From contig CALXNF010000026.1 in assembly GCA_944389685.1 (NCBI GenBank), positions 1-16,409 of the forward strand: a stretch of 16,409 nt of DNA. The letters run 5' to 3'. The notes under the pieces are model-generated. The model was not told the origin of the DNA and ran no database searches. It saw only the letters and a list, made by a program, of their open reading frames with translations. Every line of letters begins with the position of its first letter. Position 1 is the first letter of the stretch. Positions 5,567 through 12,462 of the stretch are shown piece by piece. This stretch comes from an uncultured Alphaproteobacteria bacterium (GTDB taxonomy: Bacteria; Pseudomonadota; Alphaproteobacteria; Rs-D84). A program made the translations under genes and the position numbers.

Positions 5567-6043
5567 TTAATCACGCATCATCGCATTTCCTGTGCGCATT
5601 TGACGTCCTAGTTCTTTCTTAATCGCTCTATATTCTTCACGAGTAATGCAACCATCGCGATCTATATCCATCATAGGCAAAACCGCTTGCATTTTCGGGC
5701 ATTTTACAGAAGAAACGTCCAAACATCCATTGTCAAACGCCACCCGTGGGCCGCGATAGAAACATTTTCCATCAACAAATTTTGCTGCGGCAAAACCCAA
5801 CGCAAAAATAATTAAAACTATTATCAACTTAAGCATAAAACGCCCACACTTTGAACCGCGACGAACGCATTTGCAATTTTCACCGCATTCACAATGTTTG
5901 CCACATTTACACATCACCATTTCTGGAACCGGTTCGGTCTTTACAGATTCTTTTGAAGTAGCGGGTTTAACTGTTTTCTTTACAGCTTCTTTTTTTACAG
6001 TTTTCTTTTTAACAACTGTTTTTTTTACAGGTTTTGCAGGCAT
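5567..6043 (-). CDS. Unrecognised membrane protein: Lys-rich N-terminus, Cys cluster, one TM helix, EF-hand
   Basis: I do not recognise a named family. The 158-residue product starts at the ATG at 6043, which has GGAAGGA about nine bases upstream; the ATG at 6052 overlaps that RBS. Residues 4-26 are lysine-rich with repeated VKK units. Residues 45-59 form a dense cysteine cluster (CKCGKHCECGENCKC), with a further Cys at 66. One hydrophobic helix covers about 69-90. After it come C94, C107 and C115. Residues 126-137 (DIDRDGCITREE) fit a canonical EF-hand loop with D126, D128, D130, T134 and E137. A probable topology is a cytoplasmic N-terminus with the metal-binding-looking Cys cluster and an EF-hand in the periplasm. 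It has its own promoter and shares the smpB terminator. Metal or calcium binding is inference. Confidence 0.75.
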   Translation of the reverse strand: MPAKPVKKTVVKKKTVKKEAVKKTVKPATSKESVKTEPVPEMVMCKCGKHCECGENCKCVRRGSKCGRFMLKLIIVLIIFALGFAAAKFVDGKCFYRGPRVAFDNGCLDVSSVKCPKMQAVLPMMDIDRDGCITREEYRAIKKELGRQMRTGNAMMRD

Positions 6044-6079
6044 TTTATACATCCTTCCTTTTGTTTGTTTTACACCAAG

Positions 6080-6108
6080 ATTGTATTAAATTTATAAAAA
6101 TATGTAAA
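6080..6108 (-). promoter_or_regulatory. Promoter of the Cys-cluster/EF-hand gene
   Basis: On the minus strand, TTTACA (6108-6103), a 17-bp spacer and TACAAT (6085-6080). The leader is about 30 bases. It lies just past the xerC stop at 6118; no hairpin terminator lies between, so read-through from the trpS operon may add to expression. Confidence 0.65.
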
Positions 6109-6117
6109 GAATATTTT

Positions 6118-7041
6118 TTAATTTTCACCATCGTCTGATGCACGTGGATGTGCGTGTTCATAAATATTCATTATTTCAGCCATATTTACTTTAGTATATA
6201 ACTGCGTTGTAGATAACGACGAATGCCCTAATAATTCTTGTAAGCTACGTAAATCCGCCCCACCAGCCAAAAGCGCTGTTGCAAACGTATGACGTAAAGC
6301 GTGTGGCGTTACATAATCTGGTAATTGTAAATAATGACGCAATTTCTCAACTACCTTTTCTGCCATACGTGGTGACATCGGCAATCCACGTACACTTCTG
6401 AACAACGGGTCATTTGGTGCAGTTCCAAAAGGACGAAGACGAGTATATTTTTCGATTGCATCTAATACTGCTGGCAACACCGGTACTATTCTTTCTTTTG
6501 ACCCCTTTCCCAAAATTCTTAAAGCATCTGGACGACCGCGAACATCGGAATTTTTTAAAGACAACGCCTCGGAAATACGTAAACCGCAACCAAATATCAA
6601 TACCACCAACGCCCAATCACGCGCGGCAATCCACGGTTCAGCATCATCTATCTCTTTAATTGCTTCGTGCATATGTTCAACATCACTAACCTCTATTGCC
6701 TTTGACAACTTCCTTGGCACTTTGGGCGATGATATTAAACCAATCGCATTATTCTTTACATTGTATTTCTTTGCCAAAAATCTATAGAAACCACGTAAAG
6801 AAGACAACGCGCGCGCTGTTGATTTATGCGCCAAATCACGTCGCTGTCTGTCTGCCAGCCAAGCACGGAAACAAATCGTATCAGCACGTGCAAAATCAGA
6901 TAAAGAAACATCCGCACCATTAAAGTTTTCATAAAACTTTATAAAGTCACGGATGTCTGTTTCATAAGCAATCGCCGTGTGCACAGAATAATTCTTGGTC
7001 TGTGTTAAGTAATCTATAAACGTGGCGACCTGCTCTTCCAT
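6118..7041 (-). CDS. xerC: Tyrosine recombinase XerC
   Basis: XerC with XerD resolves chromosome dimers at dif. The 307-residue product has the N-terminal SAM-like core-binding domain (about 1-90) and a catalytic domain with every expected residue: R155 (GCGLRISEAL), K179 (GKGSKER), H247-x-x-R250 (HALRHTF), H273 (LGHSSLSTTQ) and the nucleophile Y282. The ending YEHAHPRAS is typical of alphaproteobacterial XerC; XerD usually ends DHHP. It starts eight bases after the SIMPL-gene stop codon without a convincing RBS, so translational coupling is likely. Although it is a tyrosine recombinase, nothing next to it suggests a mobile element, and it lies about 6 kb from the tRNA-Ser repeat. Confidence 0.9.
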   Translation of the reverse strand: MEEQVATFIDYLTQTKNYSVHTAIAYETDIRDFIKFYENFNGADVSLSDFARADTICFRAWLADRQRRDLAHKSTARALSSLRGFYRFLAKKYNVKNNAIGLISSPKVPRKLSKAIEVSDVEHMHEAIKEIDDAEPWIAARDWALVVLIFGCGLRISEALSLKNSDVRGRPDALRILGKGSKERIVPVLPAVLDAIEKYTRLRPFGTAPNDPLFRSVRGLPMSPRMAEKVVEKLRHYLQLPDYVTPHALRHTFATALLAGGADLRSLQELLGHSSLSTTQLYTKVNMAEIMNIYEHAHPRASDDGEN

Positions 7042-7049
7042 TTTAAGTA

Positions 7050-7793
7050 TTATTTTATTTCAAACGTTGCGGAAACGCTGACTGACACTTCTGTATCTTT
7101 AGCAACAATACTACCTGCAGCACTAAAGGTCTCGCTGTCTGCAACCGCCATTTTCGCACTGGTTGCTAAGAAGTTTGATGCACGTGGCTGAATTGATGAC
7201 GCACCAGCAACATTATACGAAACGCTTAACATCTTCCCAGCCGTACGTCCGTCACCCGCCGCCAAAGCATTGGCGCGTTCACGCGCATTTTCAACAGCCG
7301 CGCCTAAGCATTCTTCTAATACAGGTTTCATTGCTTCTGCACTGGTATACATACGCAAGTTCTCAGAATATACATCTTCTTGACCCGCAAATTGAGTCAA
7401 TATCTTTTCTATCGTTTCAATATTATCTGCAGATACTTCTATCGCAATCGTCGTTTCTGTCCCCAATACAACGGATTTTTCCAATTCTCGATTCCATTCG
7501 CTCTTTTCATAAGAATTGAACTCTGTCGTCTGCATCTGAACATCTTGTTTCTTTAAGTATTCTGTAATTTCGGCAATCTTTGCTGTTGCCATTTTCATTG
7601 ACGTTGCTGCACTTTTATCCAATGTAGTCACGCGCAAAGTAATCGCAGTTCTATCTTTCTGAACACTGGTTAAACACTGTCCATCAACAGAAATTACACG
7701 CGATGGTGTCGGTCTATCCAACCAACCAAATAACAACGCCAATACCGCACCAACACCGATAACACTACCTGCCCATACTAATGACTTTTTCAT
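7050..7793 (-). CDS. SIMPL-domain (DUF541) envelope protein
   Basis: SIMPL proteins (BP26/OMP28 and YggE relatives) are envelope proteins of uncertain mechanism, some linked to oxidative stress. The 247-residue product has an uncleaved-looking N-terminal hydrophobic segment (about residues 6-24, GSVIGVGAVLALLFGWL), so it is probably membrane-anchored with the domain in the periplasm. The SIMPL domain runs from VISVDGQC to the end. It shows the usual alternation of beta strands, a helix at about 155-175 (AVENARERANALA) and the terminal VSVSVSATFEIK strand. The ATG has AGGAG at a five-base spacing. It lies 16 bp after the trpS stop and eight bases before xerC, so it is the middle gene of that operon. 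Confidence 0.82.
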   Translation of the reverse strand: MKKSLVWAGSVIGVGAVLALLFGWLDRPTPSRVISVDGQCLTSVQKDRTAITLRVTTLDKSAATSMKMATAKIAEITEYLKKQDVQMQTTEFNSYEKSEWNRELEKSVVLGTETTIAIEVSADNIETIEKILTQFAGQEDVYSENLRMYTSAEAMKPVLEECLGAAVENARERANALAAGDGRTAGKMLSVSYNVAGASSIQPRASNFLATSAKMAVADSETFSAAGSIVAKDTEVSVSVSATFEIK

Positions 7794-7809
7794 ATTCTCT
7801 CCTTTCCTT

Positions 7810-8808
7810 TTATCCTAACATTGCCCTACGAACGCGCTCAAAAGTTTTTTCTGCGACAACGCGTGCGCGTTTAGCACCATCTTCTAAAATCTTGTCTATT
7901 TCTGCTGGATTAGCAATCAAACGTTCATATTCTGCACGCGGTGCCGATAAAACAGAATTTACCTTTTCAAACAATATCGTCTTTGCTGTACCGTATCCCA
8001 TACCACCCGCTAAAAACTTTTCACGCAATTCCGCAATCTCAGATTCCGTTGCAAAATTTTTATACAATTGGAATATAGTTGATGTATCCGGATCTTTCGG
8101 TTCTTCTGGCAACTTACTATCTGTTATTATGCGCATAATTTTCTTTTTTAATTCAGATTCTGGCGCAAATAAGGGGATAACGTTATCGTACGATTTACTC
8201 ATCTTACGCCCATCCAAACCAGGAATTATGCCCGTTTCTTCGCCTATTATCGGTTCAGGTAATTTGAATGTTTGACCATAAGTATGATTAAAATATCCTG
8301 CAATATCACGCGCAAATTCAACGTGCTGTTTCTGATCCGCACCAACAGGTACAACATCCGTGTCATACAATAATATATCAGCAGCCATCAATATCGGATA
8401 CGTATAAAGCCCCATATTGACACCGGCATCTTCGTCCAACCCTGCCGCAATATTTTTATCTATTGCCGCCTTATAAGAATGTGCCCTATTCATCAAACCT
8501 TTTGGCGTGACATTCATCAATAAAGTTGCTAATTGATAAACCTGAACTATATCAGATTGCCTAAACAATACAGAATTATTCAAATCTAATCCCAAAGCAA
8601 CCATCAACGCAGCAATTTCGTAAGTGTGCTGTTTGATATCTTTTGGATTTTTGATAATATTCAAGGCATGTAAATCAGCGATAAAAATATATGTTTTATT
8701 AGTCTTTGACTGTTCAATCAAAGGTTTCAATGCCCCGACATAATTACCTAAGTGAGGCGTTCCCGTAGGTTTAATACCCGTTAAAACTATATTCTTTGAA
8801 TCTGTCAT
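7810..8808 (-). CDS. trpS: Tryptophanyl-tRNA synthetase
   Basis: Class I synthetase that charges tRNA-Trp. The 332-residue product has the HIGH-equivalent PTGTPHLGNYVG (H19), the KMSKS loop GRKMSKSYDN (202-206), NRAHSYKAA, YPILMAADILLYD and VPVGADQKQHVE (154-164), all diagnostic for TrpS. The length is normal. The start is the ATG at 8808 with AAGGAT upstream; the frame is open back to 8886 but those residues are low-complexity and have no RBS. It heads the trpS-SIMPL-xerC operon. The 180 bp upstream, up to the rpsD terminator, hold only a weak promoter-like pair (TTGTAT, 16 bp, TATGCT on the minus strand), a small AGCAT/ATGCT hairpin near 8859-8872, and a short GC-rich patch near 8890-8910. 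No T-box or Trp leader peptide was seen. Confidence 0.95.
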   Translation of the reverse strand: MTDSKNIVLTGIKPTGTPHLGNYVGALKPLIEQSKTNKTYIFIADLHALNIIKNPKDIKQHTYEIAALMVALGLDLNNSVLFRQSDIVQVYQLATLLMNVTPKGLMNRAHSYKAAIDKNIAAGLDEDAGVNMGLYTYPILMAADILLYDTDVVPVGADQKQHVEFARDIAGYFNHTYGQTFKLPEPIIGEETGIIPGLDGRKMSKSYDNVIPLFAPESELKKKIMRIITDSKLPEEPKDPDTSTIFQLYKNFATESEIAELREKFLAGGMGYGTAKTILFEKVNSVLSAPRAEYERLIANPAEIDKILEDGAKRARVVAEKTFERVRRAMLG

Positions 8809-8987
8809 AACTAAAATCCTTATTTTTATAATGATAAATTGTTTATTAATAAAATGAAAGCATAAAAATGCTGTAATTAAATACAATCAGGCTCCTTAAC
8901 GGCGCCACCAAACAAAAGAATAAAAACAAGAATTTACTTTAATCATTTTTCTTTAAGTATATTTATATATAAAACGAAATCAACAAT

Positions 8988-9017
8988 AAAGAAATCCCAC
9001 CAGAATCGGTGGGATTT
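8988..9017 (-). terminator. Terminator of rpsD
   Basis: On the minus strand AAATCCCACC (9017-9008) pairs with GGTGGGATTT (9001-8992) around a six-base loop, and TTTCTTT follows. It lies 17 bases past the rpsD stop codon. Confidence 0.85.
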
Positions 9018-9034
9018 TTCCTTTCGCGTTAACT

Positions 9035-9667
9035 TTAACGAGAATAGAATTCGACGACCAATTCTGGGAACATCTGAACAGGATATGGAACATCTGCAAA
9101 TGCCGGAACACGTGTATATGTCGCAGTAAAGTTTGCACTGTCCACATTGATGTAATCTGGCCAATTGCGTTCCGCAGATTCTAATGCCAAAACAACCAAC
9201 GGCATCTGCTTCGCTTTCTCACTGACTGTAATAACGTCACCAGGTTTTACCTGATAAGATGCAATCTTAACACGTTTACCATTAACATTGATATGACCGT
9301 GGCTTACCAATTGACGTGCAGCAAAAACAGTAGGTGCCAACTTTGCACGATATACAACTGCATCCAAACGACGTTCCAGCAAACCAATCAAATTATCTGG
9401 TGTGTCACCTTTCATATTAGCGGCTTCTAAATAATACGCACGGAACTTCTTTTCACCAACGTTACCATAATAACCTTTCAGCGTCTGTTTCGCACGCATC
9501 TGCTTTGCGTAATCAGATGAATTACCACCACGAGAAGTTGGACCATGCTGACCCGGTTTATATTTACGTTTGTTAAACGGAGACTTCGCCTGACCCCACA
9601 AATTTACGCCCAAGCTACGTCCGATTTTTAACTTTCTTGTGCTGCGCTTTGCGCCTGCTCTTGCCAT
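9035..9667 (-). CDS. rpsD: 30S ribosomal protein S4
   Basis: S4 is a primary 16S rRNA-binding protein that starts assembly of the small-subunit body. The 210-residue product has the N-terminal LWGQAKSP...YKPGQHG block, SDYAKQMRAKQ, GLLERRLDAVVYR (about 95-107) and the S4 RNA-binding domain ARQLVSHGHINVNGKRV (about 117-133). It lacks the N-terminal zinc cysteines, so it is the C-minus form common in alphaproteobacteria. The start has AAGGAT at a normal spacing. It is a single-gene unit between lemA and trpS. The upstream leader of about 110 bases could carry autoregulation by S4, known in other bacteria, but no specific S4 site is recognisable. Confidence 0.96.
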   Translation of the reverse strand: MARAGAKRSTRKLKIGRSLGVNLWGQAKSPFNKRKYKPGQHGPTSRGGNSSDYAKQMRAKQTLKGYYGNVGEKKFRAYYLEAANMKGDTPDNLIGLLERRLDAVVYRAKLAPTVFAARQLVSHGHINVNGKRVKIASYQVKPGDVITVSEKAKQMPLVVLALESAERNWPDYINVDSANFTATYTRVPAFADVPYPVQMFPELVVEFYSR

Positions 9668-9782
9668 AATTTTATCCTTTTATTTTGGTTTTTTCGGTGC
9701 CGAACTTTCCACAGAATCCTTATCGACAATATGACCAAAATACATATCGCTTATTCAGTTCTGGTTATCCAGCGGGGTTCAG

Positions 9783-9809
9783 TTTATAATGTTTTTTCAA
9801 AAAAATCAA
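9783..9809 (-). promoter_or_regulatory. Possible rpsD promoter
   Basis: On the minus strand, TTGATT (9809-9804) and TATAAA (9788-9783) are separated by 15 bp, which is short. If used, the rpsD leader would be about 110 bases and contain small hairpins (CTGG/CCAG at 9761-9772 and TTCG/CGAA around 9696-9707). Confidence 0.35.
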
Positions 9810-9810
9810 G

Positions 9811-9832
9811 TAAAAATCCCGCAAACGCGGGA
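9811..9832 (-). terminator. Terminator of lemA
   Basis: On the minus strand TCCCGC (9832-9827) pairs with GCGGGA (9822-9817) around GTTT, followed by UUUUUA. It starts five bases past the lemA stop. Confidence 0.85.
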
Positions 9833-9837
9833 CAATT

Positions 9838-10377
9838 TTAAAATTTTACTTTAGGTGCCACTTTTTCCTTTTCATCCATTTCAAACATCTTTTCGGGCTT
9901 TATGTTAAACATATTCGCAACAATATTCGATGGAAACTGTTCAATCTGAGTATTTAACCCCATCACAACCGTATTATAAAACTGACGCGCCGCCTGTATT
10001 TTCGTTTCCGTATCAGTCAATTCACGCTGTAATTCCAAAAAATTTTCGTTCGCACGTAATGTCGGATAATTTTCAGACAATGCAAAAATGCTTTTCAACG
10101 TTTCAGACAACCGATTTTCCGCATCTGCTTTCGAGGGACCATTTGCTTTCATCGCCGCGTCTCGCGCAGCCACAACGTTTTGTAAGGTTTCACGTTCGTG
10201 CTTTGCCGCACCCCGCACAGTTTCGATTAAATTTGGAATTAAATCATATCGGCGTTTCAATTGCGTATCAATTGTGGACCATGCCTCTTTAACCTGATTC
10301 TTTCTGGATATCAACCCGTTATAAACCGCAATAAAATAAAGCAAAACAACAGCAATTATCGCAATAGTAGTCCACAT
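9838..10377 (-). CDS. lemA: LemA family protein
   Basis: LemA proteins are small membrane-anchored coiled proteins found across bacteria; their molecular role is not settled. The 179-residue product has a single N-terminal membrane helix (about residues 3-19, TIAIIAVVLLYFIAVYN). The family block follows: RKNQVKEAWSTIDTQLKRRYDLIPNLIETVRG (25-56), then KHERETLQNVVAAR, a long helical region, and the C-terminal NIKPEKMFEM. The length is normal. The ATG has AAGGAG at a good spacing, and the gene has its own promoter and terminator. LemA often sits beside a TPM-domain (YgcG) or M48 peptidase gene; neither is here. Confidence 0.93.
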   Translation of the reverse strand: MWTTIAIIAVVLLYFIAVYNGLISRKNQVKEAWSTIDTQLKRRYDLIPNLIETVRGAAKHERETLQNVVAARDAAMKANGPSKADAENRLSETLKSIFALSENYPTLRANENFLELQRELTDTETKIQAARQFYNTVVMGLNTQIEQFPSNIVANMFNIKPEKMFEMDEKEKVAPKVKF

Positions 10378-10409
10378 AATTCACTCCTTAAATATTGTTA
10401 GTTCATATA

Positions 10410-10438
10410 ATTGTATATTTCTACATAACTAAAATCAA
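10410..10438 (-). promoter_or_regulatory. Promoter of lemA
   Basis: On the minus strand, TTGATT (10438-10433), a 17-bp spacer and TACAAT (10415-10410). The predicted leader is about 26 bases and includes the AAGGAG site. It lies just past the hup terminator. Confidence 0.65.
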
Positions 10439-10441
10439 ATA

Positions 10442-10469
10442 AAAACGCCACCAAAGTTGGCGGCGTTTT
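10442..10469 (-). terminator. Terminator of hup
   Basis: On the minus strand AAAACGCC and CCAA (10469-10462, 10460-10457), joined by a G-U wobble, pair with TTGG and GGCGTTTT (10454-10451, 10449-10442), followed by UAUUU. On the plus strand the wobble becomes an A-C mismatch, which supports minus-strand use. Confidence 0.8.
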
Positions 10470-10488
10470 ATAAACAAAATCAATCGAT

Positions 10489-10761
10489 TTAGTTCAAAGC
10501 ATCCTTCAAAGCTTTACCCGGTTTGAATTTAGGCTGAGTAGAAGCTGGGATTTTAATAGCAGCACCTGTCTGAGGATTGCGGCCTGTTGTCGCTTTACGT
10601 TTTGCAGTTGTAAATGTACCAAAACCTACCAAGCGAACTTCACCTTTCTTTTTCAGAACTTTTGTAACTGTGTTGATGAAAGCATCCAAGCATGCTGCTG
10701 CTGTTGCTTTTGTTACTTCAACTTCATTTGCGATTGCTTCAATCAATTGCTGTTTGTTCAT
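10489..10761 (-). CDS. hup: DNA-binding protein HU
   Basis: HU is an abundant nucleoid protein that bends DNA without sequence specificity. The 90-residue product has the usual length and layout: dimerising helices (MNKQQLIEAIANEV ... AFINTVTKVLKKKGE), the GFGTFTTAKRKATTGRNP strand and arm (about 46-63), and KPGKALKDALN at the end. The arm proline is present in GAAIKIPAS. The start is the ATG at 10761 with AAGGAG upstream; the open frame to 10815 lies in the leader. IHF is less likely because IHF subunits have different N-terminal and arm sequences. It is transcribed alone from a clear promoter with an unusually long structured leader of about 143 bases. Confidence 0.93.
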   Translation of the reverse strand: MNKQQLIEAIANEVEVTKATAAACLDAFINTVTKVLKKKGEVRLVGFGTFTTAKRKATTGRNPQTGAAIKIPASTQPKFKPGKALKDALN

Positions 10762-10904
10762 TTGTTTTCTCCTTTCATATAAATTTATATAAGGTGTCCG
10801 GCAGACCCAAGGCAATGTCTGTGAAAACTTTCGCAGATGTACGCACTTTTCTTCATACGTCTATCACCAACCTCTGTATTCCACGGACATTGCCTGTGCT
10901 GCTT
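10762..10904 (-). promoter_or_regulatory. Long structured 5' leader of hup
   Basis: Between the predicted start (about 10904) and the ATG lies a long stem. AGGCAATGTC (10895-10886 on the minus strand) pairs perfectly with GACATTGCCT (10819-10810). After one mismatch the pairing continues as GTGG with TCAC (10884-10881 with 10824-10821, the last pair a G-U wobble). The stem encloses about 56 bases. Just before the RBS is a 14-base palindrome (10777-10790) made only of A and T. No known riboswitch class is recognised. Confidence 0.5.
10785..10856 (-). CDS. Possible 23-residue leader peptide in the hup 5' UTR
   Basis: An ATG in the loop of the long leader stem opens a 23-codon frame (starts MKKSAYICESFHRH, ends SAGHLI) that stops 24 bases before the hup ATG. 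Its codons run through the downstream arm of the stem, so translating it would open the structure. A weak purine-rich stretch (GGTGATAG) precedes the ATG. No run of one amino acid suggests classical attenuation. It may be chance. Confidence 0.25.
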   Translation of the reverse strand: MKKSAYICESFHRHCLGSAGHLI

Positions 10905-10910
10905 GTACGA

Positions 10911-10939
10911 ATCGTAGAGAATTCGCGGCTTTAAGTCAA
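10911..10939 (-). promoter_or_regulatory. Promoter of hup
   Basis: On the minus strand, TTGACT (10939-10934), a 17-bp spacer and TACGAT (10916-10911). This is one of the best -35 matches in the window and fits a highly expressed gene. Confidence 0.75.
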
Positions 10940-10981
10940 GAGTATATTTATTTTTTATAAAAGTTGACAAAATAAATAATT

Positions 10982-11458
10982 TTAATTATGGACAGCGTCA
11001 GCCCTTACAGCCGCCGCCCCCGGTGTATCACCTTCGCATAAAACATATTCGCCAGTCAAACCATCAACCTTAACACTTCTATAGTAATTTGGCGTCATAA
11101 TAAATAATAAAGCTATTACACTTACCCAAAAAGTAAACTTAGTTAATTGCCACGGTTTCTGAAAAGATTCCTTTTTAAAAGAATCACTTAAAAGATTCTG
11201 GTATAACGCCCACCCCCAACTGAACATCAACAACATAACAACGAAAAAAAATCCAATCATAAGATATTTATGAAACGGCAACATAGCTGCTGCAAAACCG
11301 TCCCAAAAAGCATCAGTCTTTGGACATATATATAAAGCATTTGCTGCGGAATCCGGCGAAAGCATTATCGCTGCATTCGGTGCTAGCTGCATATCAAATG
11401 ATACAACTATAACAATTGACACAAGCGCAATTATTGCAAATAACATTAACGGTTTCAT
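10982..11458 (-). CDS. Unrecognised protein with three membrane helices
   Basis: I recognise no family. The 158-residue product has three hydrophobic helices at about residues 4-20, 65-88 and 107-122. Between the first two is a 45-residue loop with one cysteine (C45) and aromatic residues (DAFWDGF). A basic segment (SFKKESFQKPWQ) separates helices two and three. After the third helix a polar tail of about 35 residues contains a second cysteine (C141, in EYVLCEGD). If the tail and first loop face the same side, the two cysteines could pair; this is inference. The start is supported by AAGGAAG and a good promoter. No hairpin terminator separates its end from the hup promoter, so it may read into hup. 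It is divergent from the glycosyltransferase-like gene. Confidence 0.75.
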   Translation of the reverse strand: MKPLMLFAIIALVSIVIVVSFDMQLAPNAAIMLSPDSAANALYICPKTDAFWDGFAAAMLPFHKYLMIGFFFVVMLLMFSWGWALYQNLLSDSFKKESFQKPWQLTKFTFWVSVIALLFIMTPNYYRSVKVDGLTGEYVLCEGDTPGAAAVRADAVHN

Positions 11459-11489
11459 TTATTCGCTTCCTTAAAAAATCTTTTAATAT

Positions 11490-11519
11490 ATTATAACACA
11501 AATAAGGAACTAATTGCAA
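11490..11519 (-). promoter_or_regulatory. Promoter of the three-helix membrane protein
   Basis: On the minus strand, TTGCAA (11519-11514), an 18-bp spacer and a perfect TATAAT (11495-11490). The -35 box overlaps the start codon of the divergent gene, and the -10 box overlaps a plus-strand TATAAC (11492-11497), so the two genes may compete for polymerase. Confidence 0.6.
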
Positions 11520-12362
11520 TTTTATAAACTTTTATTTAAAATGAAACCCATGATGCGCAAAAAAAACAATCTTGTTATAGGTTTAACTACTTTCAACACA
11601 GAAATGTTGAAAATTTCTATATCGGCATTAAGTAAAATACGAGAAAAATTCATACTTATAATACATAATGACAACCCAATGACAGTGGTGGAAAAACGAC
11701 TGATACGCAAGCTGGGGTATTGTGGCGATTTACATATAATAAATTCAAACGAAACGAACGGTGAACTGATTGCAAAAATTAATATCATAGAAGCCGCAAA
11801 AAAATTTAATCCAGAATGGTTGATGTTTTGTAACGACGATGATTTATTGATAGAACTTGAAATACCAAACGTTTCTAAAAATAATTTTGCAATAATTCAA
11901 AACGCCGTAGTTTTACGACATCGCATTTCAAACTTGTTGCGCGTAATGGACTGTACAACAGATTTTGATATAGACGGTGAAGACATTGAATTATTACGTC
12001 CAAACCGTGGTTTTATTGGAACCCCTATTAGAGCAAACGTTCTTTTTGGTTTAGGCAAAATATTAACAGGCATGATAGAAGATATAAAAAATCTAAACGA
12101 AAAGCTAGATTTTTACCCGCCAATTAATACGATGTTATGGAACTTCGTTAATATATATGCGCGTCATATTAATTCTGAGGCAGCACCAATTTATATGGAC
12201 AAAATTAACTACATAAAAAATGATATTGATACCTCTCGTATAAAATACGGGGTTCTTCGCCGTCCGGCAAGAAATGTAGAGGAACAATATCAACGTATAT
12301 TATCTAAATATAATTCATTATTACAAAATTTACTTGCTGCAAACGCTGCCCTGCGGGGCTAA
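11514..12362 (+). CDS. Glycosyltransferase family 2-like protein (GT-A fold), acceptor unknown
   Basis: The 282-residue product looks like a small GT-A glycosyltransferase. An N-terminal nucleotide-binding strand NLVIGLTTFN (19-28) is followed by HNDNP (51-55) and N-x-N-x-x-N-G (77-83). A helix then leads to the acidic motif EWLMFCNDDDLL, with D108-D109-D110 in the place of the DXD metal-binding site. The C-terminal half is not recognisable and lacks membrane helices, so it may be a soluble cytoplasmic enzyme. The TTG at 11514 has AAGGAA only four bases away; the ATGs at 11541 or 11550 are possible but have no RBS. There is no neighbouring sugar or LPS gene to name a pathway. It may be a diverged or minor member of the family. 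Confidence 0.6.
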   Translation: MQFYKLLFKMKPMMRKKNNLVIGLTTFNTEMLKISISALSKIREKFILIIHNDNPMTVVEKRLIRKLGYCGDLHIINSNETNGELIAKINIIEAAKKFNPEWLMFCNDDDLLIELEIPNVSKNNFAIIQNAVVLRHRISNLLRVMDCTTDFDIDGEDIELLRPNRGFIGTPIRANVLFGLGKILTGMIEDIKNLNEKLDFYPPINTMLWNFVNIYARHINSEAAPIYMDKINYIKNDIDTSRIKYGVLRRPARNVEEQYQRILSKYNSLLQNLLAANAALRG

Positions 12363-12414
12363 TATTTATATATTCACTTATTTTATAAAAAAACAAATTA
12401 TATGATTGAAATAA

Positions 12415-12441
12415 CGGAGTAATACATATAAAATTGCTCCG
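12415..12441 (+). promoter_or_regulatory. Leader hairpin upstream of alaS
   Basis: CGGAGTAAT (12415-12423) pairs with ATTGCTCCG (12433-12441) through nine base pairs including one T-G pair, with a nine-base loop. It ends eight bases before the GGGGA ribosome binding site. A TATGAT box at 12401-12406 just upstream could be the -10 element, so the hairpin would lie at the 5' end of the message. No U-run follows, so it is not a terminator. Confidence 0.45.
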
Positions 12442-12462
12442 ACAAGAACGGGGATTTATAAA

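Noticed and set aside
6118..7041. XerC-like recombinase as the integrase of a mobile element
   Set aside because: It carries the alphaproteobacterial XerC ending, sits in a housekeeping operon and is far from the tRNA-Ser repeat, with no cargo or excisionase genes nearby.
8809..8886. Upstream extension of trpS
   Set aside because: The residues are low-complexity, no RBS is present, and TrpS homology begins right after the ATG at 8808, which has AAGGAT.
9762..9790. Plus-strand promoter with TATAAT at 9785-9790
   Set aside because: No acceptable -35 box, and it would transcribe only into the antisense of the lemA terminator and lemA.
10762..10815. Upstream extension of HU by 18 codons
   Set aside because: HU homology starts at MNKQQLIEAI with AAGGAG at the right distance; the extension lies in the structured leader.
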